64,000 nucleotides of DNA, from assembly GCF_014200605.1 (NCBI RefSeq), contig NZ_JACHCE010000001.1:186001-250000 (forward strand), written 5' to 3'. This document shows, piece after piece, positions 7,185-19,080 of this stretch. The DNA is from Pedobacter cryoconitis. Lineage in GTDB: Bacteria > Bacteroidota > Bacteroidia > Sphingobacteriales > Sphingobacteriaceae. The notes below the pieces were generated by a model. The model saw nothing but the letters and a program-made list of their open reading frames with translations. It was not told the DNA's origin and searched no databases. Position 1 is the stretch's first letter; each line of letters begins with the position of its first letter. The position numbers and the translations under genes were made by a program.

Positions 7185-9590
7185 TTAATGATTTCTTCCA
7201 CGTTCGTCTTCATTACCAGTTTCACGGGTTTTATTTGGCTTGCTTCCAAAGCGGTAGCTCATGCTGAGCTGGGCATAACGGTTAATCTGGAAATTAGTGA
7301 ACTTTTGTTTAATCCCGTTTACATAGGTGGTTACAGAAGTTGCACTGCTCCTTAAAACATCATTGACATTGAAAGTGATATTCAGATTCTTTTTAAGAGC
7401 GAGTGCAGTTAAACCCAGATCTAATTTATAAGTGGTTCCTGATCTGCCTATATGGTCAATTTCCGGAAACTGGTACCAGAAATTAGCTGATATGGCAAAC
7501 GTTTTATCTGTATTAAAGTAAATCGTATTGTTTGTAGCCAGATACATCCCATAACCTTTAATATTTGTGAAACTGCTATTGCCGGAATTCGCATTGGTAT
7601 GATAAAATGTAGCCTGATTGTTATTCTCCAGCCATGGGAACAGTTTGAAAGCATAACTTTCAGAAATACCATACCTGTATGTTTTAAGGAAATTTATTGG
7701 CGTGGTATAAACCAGGTTAGTATCCGGACTTGCAATGATGACATTACTAAATCCGTTGTCTGTTATATTTAAAAATAACGATGAGGTCAGATTGCTTTTA
7801 TAGGTATGTGATAATTCAAAATTGTTATTGTATTCTGGTTGCAGATAAGGATTTCCCTGACCATAACTGTAAGCAGTAAATAGTGATTTAAATGGATTAA
7901 GGCTCCAGAAAGATGGTCTGTTAATCCTTCTGCCTAAGGTGAATGAAAAAGTATCGTCCTGGTCTGCCTGGTAAGAAATCAGTAAGGATGGGAAGAGTTT
8001 AGCATAACTGTTTTTTGTGGTTTGATTGATTGTATAAGAATAACCTTTGGTTTGGGTCAGTTCTGCTCTTAAACCTCCCTGATATTTCCATTTGCCCAGT
8101 TCTTTACCCAGGGTCGCATAGAGCGATTGCGTATTCTCTTTATAATCAAACTCATTGCTGAGATTTGTATTGTAAACCAGCTGTTCTCCATTTATTTTAT
8201 CATAATAAAAGGCGTTGCTATAGTTATCAATAAAACTCAATTTACCTCCAAAAGATAAAGCCCCGTATCTGGTAGGCAGTTCTGCATCTGCTTTAAAGGT
8301 GTAAATATTGATATTCTGCTTATTGGTGTCGAAATAGCGTGTATTATTTACCGGGTTACTGATGGCTGGCAGATAGCTGTTGCTTTCAAAATCAGAGCGG
8401 TCTGTGCGGTAATAATTATAGTAATCTGCATTTAAGGCCAGCTTTTTTCCTGTCGTATCAAAATTGATAATGGTATGCATATTAATTGAGTTACTCAATG
8501 CTACAGGATGATAAGTTGCATAAGTTTTTAAAGTGGAATCCAGTTTGCCTGTTTGGTTATAGATTGGGTTATTGACGTGGTCAGAACCATCATAGACTCC
8601 TCTGCCACCCAGATAAGATAAGCCTATCGTAGTTTTAGGGCTGAGTTTATAATCTGCTCCTGCAATCAGGTTAATATTATGATAAGTATAATCCCCTGTA
8701 TCTGTCTGTAGCCAGGTCTGTTTAGGATAATACAAATCTGTCTGGAAGCCTTCAAGATGATGATCTTTATCCAGGTTAACACTACTGTAAACCGATAGTT
8801 TCTCTGAATTATAGTTCAGATTAGCACTGCCATTAAGTGCATAAAAGTTACTGGTGCCATAAATAGTTTTTTGATCATGTATCCAATGTTTCCCGTTGAG
8901 CTGTACATTTCCCGAATAGCCTTGCTTTTTACTTTGTTTGGTCACAATATTGATCAGCCCTGCATTTCCATCTGCATCAAAATTTGCCGAGGGATTTTTA
9001 ATAAGCTCGATCTTTGAAATCTGATTGGCCGACATGGATTTTAAATACCGCATCAGATCTAAACCAGAAAGCTGAATAGTTTGCCCGTTAACCATCACTT
9101 TAAGCTGTCCTTTACCTGCGCTGGTGATCTCATTGCTGCTTACTTTTACACCTGGAATCTGACTTACTGCTGTTAAACCATCAGTTCCGGTAGCCGTAAC
9201 ACTGTTTGAAACATTATAAATGAGTTTCTCTGTGTTATTAAGCAGTGTAGGTTTTCCTGCAATAATTGTAATTTCATTCAATTGATTACTTGAGGATTGC
9301 AATACAATTTTGATGGAAGTATCAGCAGAAAGCAGGATTTCCATACTGATTTTTTGAAAACCTGTGTAGGATGAGGTAAGCTGATATTTACCTGGTTTTA
9401 AGTTCTTAAAGCTAAAGTAACCTATACTGTCTGAGGTTGTAGTCTGATTACCGGTTAAATTTGATAAGGTCAGTCCTGAATAGGGAAGAGGTAGTTTTTG
9501 ATTGTCATTTACAGTTCCTGTGAGTTTAAACTGAGCAAAAAGGCTGGTATTTATCAATAATAAAACGGCCGCGGTAAGTATAGGTTTCAA
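7185..9590 (-). CDS. Outer-membrane beta-barrel receptor with carboxypeptidase-like regulatory domain (TonB-dependent receptor type)
   Basis: About 801 residues from a TTG start: a signal peptide ending NTSLFAQ, a carboxypeptidase-D-like regulatory domain (KLTGTVNDNQKLPLPYSG to about residue 85), a plug domain (GTDGLTAVSQIPGVKV, IELIKNPSANFDADGNAGLINIVTK) and a long beta-barrel ending in an aromatic-rich strand. This matches the outer membrane protein beta-barrel family rather than SusC. The TTG gives a clean signal peptide; an in-frame ATG at 9675-9677 would add 29 unlikely residues. The substrate is unknown and no SusD-like partner is adjacent. Confidence 0.9.
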   Translation of the reverse strand: MKPILTAAVLLLINTSLFAQFKLTGTVNDNQKLPLPYSGLTLSNLTGNQTTTSDSIGYFSFKNLKPGKYQLTSSYTGFQKISMEILLSADTSIKIVLQSSSNQLNEITIIAGKPTLLNNTEKLIYNVSNSVTATGTDGLTAVSQIPGVKVSSNEITSAGKGQLKVMVNGQTIQLSGLDLMRYLKSMSANQISKIELIKNPSANFDADGNAGLINIVTKQSKKQGYSGNVQLNGKHWIHDQKTIYGTSNFYALNGSANLNYNSEKLSVYSSVNLDKDHHLEGFQTDLYYPKQTWLQTDTGDYTYHNINLIAGADYKLSPKTTIGLSYLGGRGVYDGSDHVNNPIYNQTGKLDSTLKTYATYHPVALSNSINMHTIINFDTTGKKLALNADYYNYYRTDRSDFESNSYLPAISNPVNNTRYFDTNKQNINIYTFKADAELPTRYGALSFGGKLSFIDNYSNAFYYDKINGEQLVYNTNLSNEFDYKENTQSLYATLGKELGKWKYQGGLRAELTQTKGYSYTINQTTKNSYAKLFPSLLISYQADQDDTFSFTLGRRINRPSFWSLNPFKSLFTAYSYGQGNPYLQPEYNNNFELSHTYKSNLTSSLFLNITDNGFSNVIIASPDTNLVYTTPINFLKTYRYGISESYAFKLFPWLENNNQATFYHTNANSGNSSFTNIKGYGMYLATNNTIYFNTDKTFAISANFWYQFPEIDHIGRSGTTYKLDLGLTALALKKNLNITFNVNDVLRSSATSVTTYVNGIKQKFTNFQINRYAQLSMSYRFGSKPNKTRETGNEDERGRNH

Positions 9591-9746
9591 AGGGGGATAA
9601 TTTGGTTTTGATGAGCGATAATTAAATATACTGCAAATTACAATTCCTCTGCAAAAATTGAAATTAATCGTTAACAATAATTAACATTTTAGTTAAACAG
9701 TGTTAATTAATGTAAATGCATTTCCCTTGATGCTTATTTTTAGGAC

Positions 9747-10469
9747 ATGAGGCGAAATTATAAACAGATATTACTAACGGGCATATTCATCTTACAATTT
9801 ATCATTGTTAAGGCGCAGGCTCAGCAAATGCTGAAAGGGGTGATATTTGAAGAAGGGACAAAAAGCCGGTTGGGAAATGTACCGGTTTACAATAAGAGAA
9901 CAGGTTATACCAATACATCCAATAATTTTGGTTTGTTTGATATTCTTGCTCAGGAAGGCGATACACTTCAGATTTCAATGGATGGGTATATAAACAAAGA
10001 GTTACGGGTCAGTAATTTGAATGATTTGATTATTTATTTGCGGGTCGCATCAAATCAGTTGAAAGAAGTAAAAATAACGAGCCAGTCTTTATTGCAGAAT
10101 CTAAAGGAAAACAGGGCTGCTTTTAGAGATAAAGGAATTTTTTACGGCGGTAAACCTTCTGCTGGTTTATTATCGCCATTAGGGGGCAGCCCGCTTACTT
10201 TTTTATATGAGTCTTTTAGTCAGGATGGAAAGCGGGCCAGAAGACTGGATAAATTTATAGCCAGGGAGTCTGATTATACTGAAGTAGCGAGCCGGTTCAA
10301 TAAAGAAAAAATTAAAATGTTAGTTCCGGTTAAAGAGGAAGATATGGAAGAGTTTAAAGCTGCTTACTGGCCAAAAAATGAGGAGATAAGAAAGTGGTCT
10401 GATTATGATCTTCATAATTATATCAGGAAATCTTTTGAAGAATTTAAAAAGACTAAGGGCAATATGTAA
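9747..10469 (+). CDS. Exported protein with carboxypeptidase-like regulatory domain
   Basis: 240 residues: a signal peptide (ILLTGIFILQFIIVKAQAQ), then a beta-sandwich with the pattern MLKGVIFEEGTKSRLGNVPV, TNTSNNFGLFDILAQEGDTL and DGYINKELRV (about residues 27-100), typical of CarboxypepD_reg-like domains. A charged alpha-helical C-terminal half follows. The length and layout match small periplasmic Bacteroidota proteins of unknown role. A TATTTTTA element lies 4 bases before the ATG. It is followed 35 bases later by the acetolactate decarboxylase gene in the same orientation. Confidence 0.8.
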   Translation: MRRNYKQILLTGIFILQFIIVKAQAQQMLKGVIFEEGTKSRLGNVPVYNKRTGYTNTSNNFGLFDILAQEGDTLQISMDGYINKELRVSNLNDLIIYLRVASNQLKEVKITSQSLLQNLKENRAAFRDKGIFYGGKPSAGLLSPLGGSPLTFLYESFSQDGKRARRLDKFIARESDYTEVASRFNKEKIKMLVPVKEEDMEEFKAAYWPKNEEIRKWSDYDLHNYIRKSFEEFKKTKGNM

Positions 10470-10504
10470 TTCCATTTGTACATTTACAAAAAAAATGGAA
10501 TCCT

Positions 10505-11380
10505 ATGCGTATCAATAGTTTAGTTGCCACTCTTATGACTACAGGCCTGATGACTTTCACGGCCATTTCCCCTTCTTTTTGTCTGCCGCGGGTTACCTCG
10601 CAGGTATCGTTGACCAGAAAAAATAGTATCCTTATCAAAAAGAATAACCCTAAGGATAGTCTGCCTAATTCTTTGTTTACCGTTGGTATTGGTGGTGGAC
10701 TGATTGGCGGGCTTTATGATGGATTTTATCCTTATAAATCACTTAAAGAACATGGAAATTTCGGTCTTGGTGCCCCTGATAAACTTGATGGGGAGATTAT
10801 AGTATTTGAAGGAAAAGTTTATAAAGCACAACATACAGGTAAGACTGTGCCCGTAGAGGATCAGGATATGACTTCTTTTGCTATGGTCAACTTCTTTCGT
10901 GCCGAACGTACACTGACTCCACCTAAAGGGTTGAATAAAACTGCTTTTTTTCATTACCTGGATAGCGTTTTAACCAATGTTAACGGCATGTATGCGATAC
11001 ATATCAAAGGAAAATTCAAGACGATGAAGACCAGGGCTTTTCCTCCGGTTAAAGCACATCAGCATACACCACTGGCTGAAATGCTGAATTTACAGCAGTT
11101 TTTTAATTATAAAGATTGCCAGGGTGATCTGATCGGATACCGTCTGCCGTATTTTATGGATAATACAAATATCTCAGGTTATCATTTCCATTATCTATCG
11201 GATCAGAAAGATAATGGTGGTCATGTCATTGACCTGCTGACTGACGATATTGTGATTGAAATTGATACGCTTGATAGTTATACTATTCAACCGCCGGCAA
11301 CAAAAGACTTTGAGCATTTTGATTTTAAGAAGAACCGGGAAGAAGATATTAAAAGTGTAGAAAGAGGGGGAAAAAACTGA
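10505..11380 (+). CDS. Acetolactate decarboxylase with N-terminal export signal
   Basis: Family enzymes convert 2-acetolactate to acetoin. The diagnostic C-terminal zinc-site pattern GYHFHYLSDQKDNGGHV is present (three His ligands), as is the preceding FPPVKAHQHTPLAEMLN and the acidic stretch later. At 291 residues it is longer than the usual 230-260. The extra part is an N-terminal hydrophobic segment (LVATLMTTGLMTFTAIS) that looks like a signal peptide ending near SFC-L. Export would be unusual, since the substrate is cytosolic. No acetolactate synthase is nearby. The gene family is clear; location and role are inference. Confidence 0.88.
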   Translation: MRINSLVATLMTTGLMTFTAISPSFCLPRVTSQVSLTRKNSILIKKNNPKDSLPNSLFTVGIGGGLIGGLYDGFYPYKSLKEHGNFGLGAPDKLDGEIIVFEGKVYKAQHTGKTVPVEDQDMTSFAMVNFFRAERTLTPPKGLNKTAFFHYLDSVLTNVNGMYAIHIKGKFKTMKTRAFPPVKAHQHTPLAEMLNLQQFFNYKDCQGDLIGYRLPYFMDNTNISGYHFHYLSDQKDNGGHVIDLLTDDIVIEIDTLDSYTIQPPATKDFEHFDFKKNREEDIKSVERGGKN

Positions 11381-11401
11381 TGAGTTAAGGTTTGGCCGGG
11401 T

Positions 11402-11899
11402 TTAGTGTTTGAAATATATTTTAGTTGAGATTCTTTGTTTTGTACCCCTGACATTATTCACATAGTAAAAATCAAGTTGAAAAACTATAAGCTGATTTTT
11501 ATCTATTTCAATTACACCATTAGGGAAAAGAGGAAAACTAAAACCTGGACCTAAATTCAGATACGCATTTGTATGGAGTATTTCTAATTCACGATCATAT
11601 CCCCAGGTTGACTCCACCGGATTTGTATATCCTTTAGGAATAAGTTTTACTTTTGAGTCTTTGTAAAAGGTTATTTTTAAGCCATTTTCAGCATTTACTC
11701 TCCTTACACTATCAGGTATACTATTTGATTCGTCATTAGTTATATCATAATAATCAGTAACTGTATAATCTTCTATCCATGTTCCGTTACAAATCAGACT
11801 TTCTACCGTTTCAACTGGAGAGGGCTGATCTTTATCTTTTTTGCAGGATACGTTAAGTGCTAAGAATGTGAGAAGTAAGAAATAGGGGATGCGTTTCAT
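11402..11899 (-). CDS. Lipoprotein of unknown function (lipocalin-like)
   Basis: 165 residues with a signal peptide and lipobox LALNVSC at residues 13-19, followed by the KKDKDQPSP linker common in Bacteroidota surface lipoproteins. The body alternates strands (LICNGTWIEDYTV, LKITFYKDSKVKLIP, LEILHTNAYL), resembling lipocalin-like domain proteins. No catalytic motif is visible. It is convergent with the acetolactate decarboxylase gene. Confidence 0.75.
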   Translation of the reverse strand: MKRIPYFLLLTFLALNVSCKKDKDQPSPVETVESLICNGTWIEDYTVTDYYDITNDESNSIPDSVRRVNAENGLKITFYKDSKVKLIPKGYTNPVESTWGYDRELEILHTNAYLNLGPGFSFPLFPNGVIEIDKNQLIVFQLDFYYVNNVRGTKQRISTKIYFKH

Positions 11900-11953
11900 A
11901 TTTAATTTGTTTTAAAGTTAATTAATTATTTTTGTAAATTAAACTATGAAGCT

Positions 11954-12682
11954 TTGAAGTACTTATTATCCATTTTATTATTAACTGTTGGAATCTGTCA
12001 GGGACAGGAAAAGAAAACAGCGGAATCGAAGAAATACAGCGCAATCGGGACTATCAATAAAAAGATCCCGGTTGAACTTAATTTTACAGTTTCAAATCAT
12101 ATCGTTTCAGGAGAGATCAGATACCTGAATACTAAATCCAAACTTCCAATTAGGATTCTTGGGCATATGGATGCTGAAAACAAGTATGTTTTAAATGAAT
12201 ATGGAAAAGATGGGGTGATCAGTGGGATTATAAATGGAAAAATGAATGGTCGTAAACTAAATGGATCATGGAACCCAATAAAATCAAGGGATAGTTACAT
12301 ACTTGATCTGAATTTAAAAGATAACAGTAAGGTAAAACAGGCAGTTTTTGAGCCTGCTACCCTGGAGGGGAGTTATGCCTATCAATATGGGGATAAAGGA
12401 TATCAGGGAAGCATTGATATCAAAAAAGGAAATGACAATACCTATACTTATGAAATAGGCTCTGTGACCAGTGGTCCGGCCAGAAATCAGGCTGATGCTT
12501 CAGCTTCTGGTATTGTGATTAAAAATAATAAGTTCGTGATTGAAATCAATAAATCGTGCAAATTCAATGTGACTATTTATAATGGATTTTTAATCATTGC
12601 AGCCAGTGATCAAACTCAGGTGGGTGATTGTGAATTTGGGTTCAATGCAACTTTGGAGGGTACTTATCTGAAGATAAAATAA
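11954..12682 (+). CDS. Exported hypothetical beta-rich protein
   Basis: 242 residues: a signal peptide (MKYLLSILLLTVGICQG), then two similar beta-rich halves of about 100 residues, each with repeated strands. The start appears to be TTG at 11954. An ATG only 8 bases upstream (11946) is out of frame and stops after three codons (ATG AAG CTT TGA). The TTTGAAG and ATGAAG repeats suggest a small insertion that displaced the original ATG. A TATTTTTG promoter element lies at 11927-11934. No family is recognised. Confidence 0.7.
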   Translation: MKYLLSILLLTVGICQGQEKKTAESKKYSAIGTINKKIPVELNFTVSNHIVSGEIRYLNTKSKLPIRILGHMDAENKYVLNEYGKDGVISGIINGKMNGRKLNGSWNPIKSRDSYILDLNLKDNSKVKQAVFEPATLEGSYAYQYGDKGYQGSIDIKKGNDNTYTYEIGSVTSGPARNQADASASGIVIKNNKFVIEINKSCKFNVTIYNGFLIIAASDQTQVGDCEFGFNATLEGTYLKIK

Positions 12683-12861
12683 ACTTATTTTTTTACAGCA
12701 GCTTATTTTGCTTATTAATTCTGTTGTCGTCATTCAGTTAAGAATGCCCTATAGATTTTAACTATTTGGCATAGAAATAATTGATTGTGATTATTTGATC
12801 CATTATCCTAAATTTATGATGCCTTACAATTATGGGGCATAACCAAGTATTCGATACCTAA

Positions 12862-15150
<2,289 letters not shown>

Positions 15151-15204
15151 GCCGTCTGGTTATCTTTTCTGATCTATGAATCAGATAACCTCATTCTATA
15201 AATA

Positions 15205-15260
15205 AAAGCACCGGATCTGGAAGCCACATAAAACATGTGATTCCGGATCCGGTGCTTTTT
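15205..15260 (+). terminator. Intrinsic terminator after katG
   Basis: Arms aaaagcaccggatc and gatccggtgctttt are perfectly complementary around a 27-nt interior that can fold further, and the stem is followed by a T run. Positioned about 55 bases after the katG stop. Confidence 0.8.
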
Positions 15261-15322
15261 TATGGAGTACCATGTGATGACCGGCAAATTGCAGGCTTGC
15301 AAAAAAACTATATCTTTAGGTA

Positions 15323-16216
15323 ATGCAAGTAATTAATACGAATCTGCAGGTACCGGTTTATAACCTGGAGCCTGATGAGGCCACTGGCAATAAACACTTT
15401 AGAGTGTATAATTATGAAGGTGGATTCCCAAACCAGTCTGATCTTCTTGTGCCGCACCGAAAGGATCATTACCTGCTTGTTTTTATCAGAACAGCCGGAG
15501 GTGGCCGTCAATGGATAGACATGACGCCTTATATACTTAAGGATAATACTATTTATTTTACAGGACCAAACCAGGTCATCGTCAAAGAAGAGTTTAAACA
15601 ATTATGGAGTACGGGCATTGCTTTTACAGGGGAGTTCTTATCACTCCAGGAAAATGCTTCATTAAACAAGCTGCCCCTGATTCAAAATCCTCAGAACGCT
15701 TATGAACTGCTGCTTACGGATGCTGATATTCTTTTTGTAGAAGAAATGCTGCAAAAGATCTGTATAGAGTCTAAACAGCCCGGTGAATGGCAGCAACGTA
15801 TGCTGACTGCTTATCTCACAGTGTTGCTTACTTATTTGAGCCGGCTGTATATAGAGCAGTTTAAAGAAAATGATACTCCTGCAGATCAGCTATTGCTGAA
15901 GAAGTTTCAGCAAAAGATTAATGAGCATTTCCAGCAATTACATGAAGTGGGGGACTATGCCTCCATGCTTTATATCTCTGCCAAACATTTGAGTGAAGTG
16001 GTGAAGAGCCAGAGTGGCAAGCCCGCTATTAAACATATCCATGACCGGCTGATTATGGAAGCCAGGCGTTTGCTCTTCCATACCGATCATTCTCTGAAAG
16101 AAATTGCCTTTAACCTCGGTTTTTCTGATGCCTCTTATTTTAACCGTTTTTTTAAAAGGGAAACTGGTATAGCACCTGCTGGTTATCGGACCAAAATCCG
16201 TAAAATGTACCATTAA
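15323..16216 (+). CDS. AraC family transcriptional regulator
   Basis: 297 residues: an N-terminal cupin-like effector domain (about 1-190; PHRKDHYLLVFIRTAGGG is the typical start) and a C-terminal two-helix-turn-helix AraC domain (about 195-290), including HLSEVVKSQSGKPAIKHI and the signature SLKEIAFNLGFSDASYFNRF. The effector is unknown. It lies directly upstream of an SDR gene in the same orientation, a common regulator-target arrangement. A TATCTTTA element ends 4 bases before the ATG. Confidence 0.92.
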   Translation: MQVINTNLQVPVYNLEPDEATGNKHFRVYNYEGGFPNQSDLLVPHRKDHYLLVFIRTAGGGRQWIDMTPYILKDNTIYFTGPNQVIVKEEFKQLWSTGIAFTGEFLSLQENASLNKLPLIQNPQNAYELLLTDADILFVEEMLQKICIESKQPGEWQQRMLTAYLTVLLTYLSRLYIEQFKENDTPADQLLLKKFQQKINEHFQQLHEVGDYASMLYISAKHLSEVVKSQSGKPAIKHIHDRLIMEARRLLFHTDHSLKEIAFNLGFSDASYFNRFFKRETGIAPAGYRTKIRKMYH

Positions 16217-16254
16217 TACCGCCGGATGTGTTACAGCTAAAATGTTGTGCGCTG

Positions 16255-16262
16255 TAGATTTG
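16255..16262 (+). promoter_or_regulatory. Minus-7 promoter element of the SDR gene
   Basis: TAGATTTG is an exact match to the Bacteroidota minus-7 consensus TAnnTTTG, 18 bases before the SDR start codon and after the araC-type gene stop. It suggests that the SDR gene can be transcribed on its own. A good minus-33 TTTG is not seen. Confidence 0.45.
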
Positions 16263-16280
16263 TATTGCTAAACAAAAGAT

Positions 16281-17018
16281 ATGAAAACAGTATTGATAAC
16301 AGGAGCGAACAAAAGTATTGGCTTTGAAACAGCCAGACAATTATTACAGCAGGGATATTATGTATATCTGGGCAGCCGGAATATAGAAAAAGGACAGCAG
16401 GCGGTTGAAACTTTACATTCGGAAGGCTTAAATCAGGTGGAGCCTATAGAAATTGATATAGATAACATTGAATCTATAAAGACTGCCCGTCAGCTGCTTG
16501 GTCAAAAAACTGAAGTACTGGACGTGCTGATCAATAATGCAGGTATTAGTGGCGATATGCCACAGACAGCATTGGAAACAGGCGTCAATGGATTTAAACA
16601 GGTATTTGAGACCAATTTTTTTGGTGTAATAGAAGTGACACAGGCTTTTATAGATTTGTTGAGGGCATCGTCAGAACCGAGGATCGTTAATGTGACCTCA
16701 GGTTTAGGATCACTCACTTTACATACCGACCCGGCATGGAAATATTATCAGATTAAGCCGGCTTGTTATGTCGCTTCTAAAGCTGCATTGAATGCTTATA
16801 CTATTTTACTTGCTCATGAGCTGCAGGATACGCCGTTTAAGGTAAACGCTGTTGATCCGGGTTATACCGCAACAGATTTTAATCATCACACCGGGCCGGG
16901 TACAGTGCCAGATGCAGCTGCAAGAGTGGTAAAAGCAGTAGTATTAGGCTCTGATGGTCCTACAGGTCAGTTTTTTAGTGATGATAATGTGCCTGACACA
17001 GGAATTAGTCCGTGGTAA
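16281..17018 (+). CDS. SDR family oxidoreductase
   Basis: 245-residue classical short-chain dehydrogenase. The cofactor loop TGANKSIGFETA is at residues 7-18 (TGxxxxIG), NNAGISG is at about 86-92, and the active site is formed by a Ser in NVTSGLGSL and YVASKAA (YxxxK). The RN after the second strand suggests NADP preference. The substrate is unknown; members beside AraC regulators are often carbonyl reductases. Confidence 0.92.
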   Translation: MKTVLITGANKSIGFETARQLLQQGYYVYLGSRNIEKGQQAVETLHSEGLNQVEPIEIDIDNIESIKTARQLLGQKTEVLDVLINNAGISGDMPQTALETGVNGFKQVFETNFFGVIEVTQAFIDLLRASSEPRIVNVTSGLGSLTLHTDPAWKYYQIKPACYVASKAALNAYTILLAHELQDTPFKVNAVDPGYTATDFNHHTGPGTVPDAAARVVKAVVLGSDGPTGQFFSDDNVPDTGISPW

Positions 17019-17036
17019 AATGGGACGAATTAGAAT

Positions 17037-17070
17037 AAAAAAGGCCTTTGATGTAGTCAAAGGCCTTTTT
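17037..17070 (+). terminator. Bidirectional intrinsic terminator
   Basis: Arms aaaaggcctttga and tcaaaggcctttt with a 5-nt loop, flanked by A and T runs, about 20 bases after the SDR stop. It can also serve transcription from the right. Confidence 0.85.
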
Positions 17071-17166
17071 ACTGAGAGAATATGCTAAGGTTTCTTGTTA
17101 TACCTGATAATTAATCATGCTCTCCATAATGCCTATTGTTTTGAAAGAAGCCTGGAGAACTGATCT

Positions 17167-17502
17167 TTAAGTTTTTTTAGAATTAATAAATGTAAATAAA
17201 TTCAGAGATCCTGCAACAGCTCCTGTACTACCGCTTTTTAATTGACTTTCAATACCTCCTGTTTTTTCCAGAGTGCCGCTATTGATCATGTTTTTGAAGG
17301 TAATTCCCGGGCCTTCGTTTGCTCCTAAGATATTTCTGGAAATTACCAGCTGACCTCCATTTGACTGACCTACTACTTCTAAACTACCTGTGGGGGTGGA
17401 AATGCCAATTCCTACATTACCATGGTATTCAAAGATGTTTGTTTGTGCATATGAGGTGTAAGAAAATCCAATAATCAGGAGTGTTAAGATCGTTTTTTTC
17501 AT
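17167..17502 (-). CDS. Small exported protein with tail-fibre-like motif
   Basis: 111 residues with a signal peptide (MKKTILTLLIIGFSYTSYAQ) followed by NVGIGISTPTGSLEVVG. This VGIGTxTPxxxLxV motif is widespread at the start of Bacteroidota surface and phage-tail-fibre-like proteins, which normally continue for several hundred residues. Here the frame ends soon after the motif, so the protein is probably a shortened relative. Function unknown. Confidence 0.65.
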   Translation of the reverse strand: MKKTILTLLIIGFSYTSYAQTNIFEYHGNVGIGISTPTGSLEVVGQSNGGQLVISRNILGANEGPGITFKNMINSGTLEKTGGIESQLKSGSTGAVAGSLNLFTFINSKKT

Positions 17503-17729
17503 AAATGATATTAATTATGTTGTTTTATTTGATGAGGAAAGTTTAATAATTGGTGAAAGACCTTCTTTGGTGTAAATGTAAATAAACCCATTCTGTAATT
17601 GGTTTATGGTTTAGGATTAATATTCTTTACTGAATTAAAAACAATGAATTTGTATAAATATATCAGCGTTAAAACATTTTCAGCAGTTTTTAGTTTATAT
17701 GATCATTCCACTATTTAATTCTAAACTGA

Positions 17730-19046
17730 TTGGCTGCAGAAAAACAACAAAATGTCGTTAAGGGATTTAACATCTCTAAATTATTACTAATCTTAGGCCT
17801 GGGTCTATTGTTAGTTGGCGAAGGCTATTTTGGTTATCGTCTGCATACGCTTTCAAATCAGCAGGAAGAAATCAAAGAGGATTATTCTAATATCAATAAT
17901 ATCACATTCGGGCTATTTTCAGTTGATCAATGGCATGATAAGGTAGCTGGTATTATTAACCACCAGGTCCGTCATTTTACGATGACCCCAAAACAAAAAA
18001 AACAACTTCGGATAGAAGTGGAGCAAATCATTCTGGCATTGATCAATAAAGCAGAAGGATTACTCAATAAACCACAAAAATCGATAGGTGGTAAATTGAA
18101 GAAACTGGCTATCAAAACTTTTGTAAATACGGATAAGATAAAAGCTCAGGTTCCTGAGTTTGCCAAAACTATACTGGCTAAAGTAGATAATCCGAAAAAT
18201 AAAAAGCAACTGAGTGCAATGGCTATGGGGAAATTCGCAGCTATTGAGGAAACTGACAGTACGACAAAGGCGAATAACGTTGTGATCGGTAAAATGTATC
18301 AGAAGTACCATGTTTCTTCACCTGAAGAGTTTAATGATAAACTTACGGCATCATTGAACAGGATCAGGACGATTACTTACAATTACTCATTTGGTATGCT
18401 TGGCTGCATTGTGATTGTGTTATCGCTATGGTGGATATTCAGGAAAAGGGTAGAACTGCACGCTATTCTTTTTGTCATGTCACTTATGTTTGCTTTTATT
18501 CTGCTCGCAGTTGGTCTGACTGCATCGATGATTGAAGTTGACGCACGTATCAAATCGCTCGACTGTGTATTGTTAGGGGAACATGTGGTCTTTAAAAACC
18601 AGGTGTTATTCTTTCAAAGTAAAAGTATTCTTGATGTCGTAGAAGTTTTGGTGAAGCAGCCTGCTATTGATTCGATACTTGTCGGCATTTTAATCCTTGT
18701 TTTTAGTATCCTGTTTCCGATTATGAAATTAAGTTCTACAGGTATTCATTTATTAAGCAAAAGAAAGCTGGCTGAAAATAAAATCATCAAATACTTTGCA
18801 TTTCAATCGGGTAAATGGAGTATGGCAGATGTGATTGTTATCGCCATATTGATGACTTATATAGGTTTAAATGGTTTATTGGAAGGTCAATTGTCAAGTC
18901 TCAATATTCAAAGTGATTTTTTAACCATCCTTACCACTAATAATACGGCTTTACAGCCTGGCTATATCATATTTATCAGCTTTGTGTTGTACGGGCTTAT
19001 CCTGTCTACCATCCTGAAATTTATAACACCTTATGATTCGCATTAA
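17730..19046 (+). CDS. PqiA-like multi-pass membrane protein with large N-terminal extension (copy 1)
   Basis: 438 residues: one hydrophobic helix (about 15-35, LLLILGLGLLLVGEGYFGY), about 170 residues of soluble lysine-rich helical sequence, then at least five hydrophobic segments. The C-terminal block with SILDVVEVLV, LFPIMKLSS and GKWSMADVIVIAILM matches the paraquat-inducible protein A core (W-S-M-x-D-V). The start is TTG: an in-frame TGA stands immediately before it and the next Met is far inside. It is followed 34 bases later by a close paralogue. PqiA partners in lipid-transport systems are not adjacent. Confidence 0.8.
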   Translation: MAAEKQQNVVKGFNISKLLLILGLGLLLVGEGYFGYRLHTLSNQQEEIKEDYSNINNITFGLFSVDQWHDKVAGIINHQVRHFTMTPKQKKQLRIEVEQIILALINKAEGLLNKPQKSIGGKLKKLAIKTFVNTDKIKAQVPEFAKTILAKVDNPKNKKQLSAMAMGKFAAIEETDSTTKANNVVIGKMYQKYHVSSPEEFNDKLTASLNRIRTITYNYSFGMLGCIVIVLSLWWIFRKRVELHAILFVMSLMFAFILLAVGLTASMIEVDARIKSLDCVLLGEHVVFKNQVLFFQSKSILDVVEVLVKQPAIDSILVGILILVFSILFPIMKLSSTGIHLLSKRKLAENKIIKYFAFQSGKWSMADVIVIAILMTYIGLNGLLEGQLSSLNIQSDFLTILTTNNTALQPGYIIFISFVLYGLILSTILKFITPYDSH

Positions 19047-19080
19047 ATACTATTCATAGATCATCTAATTAACTCATACA

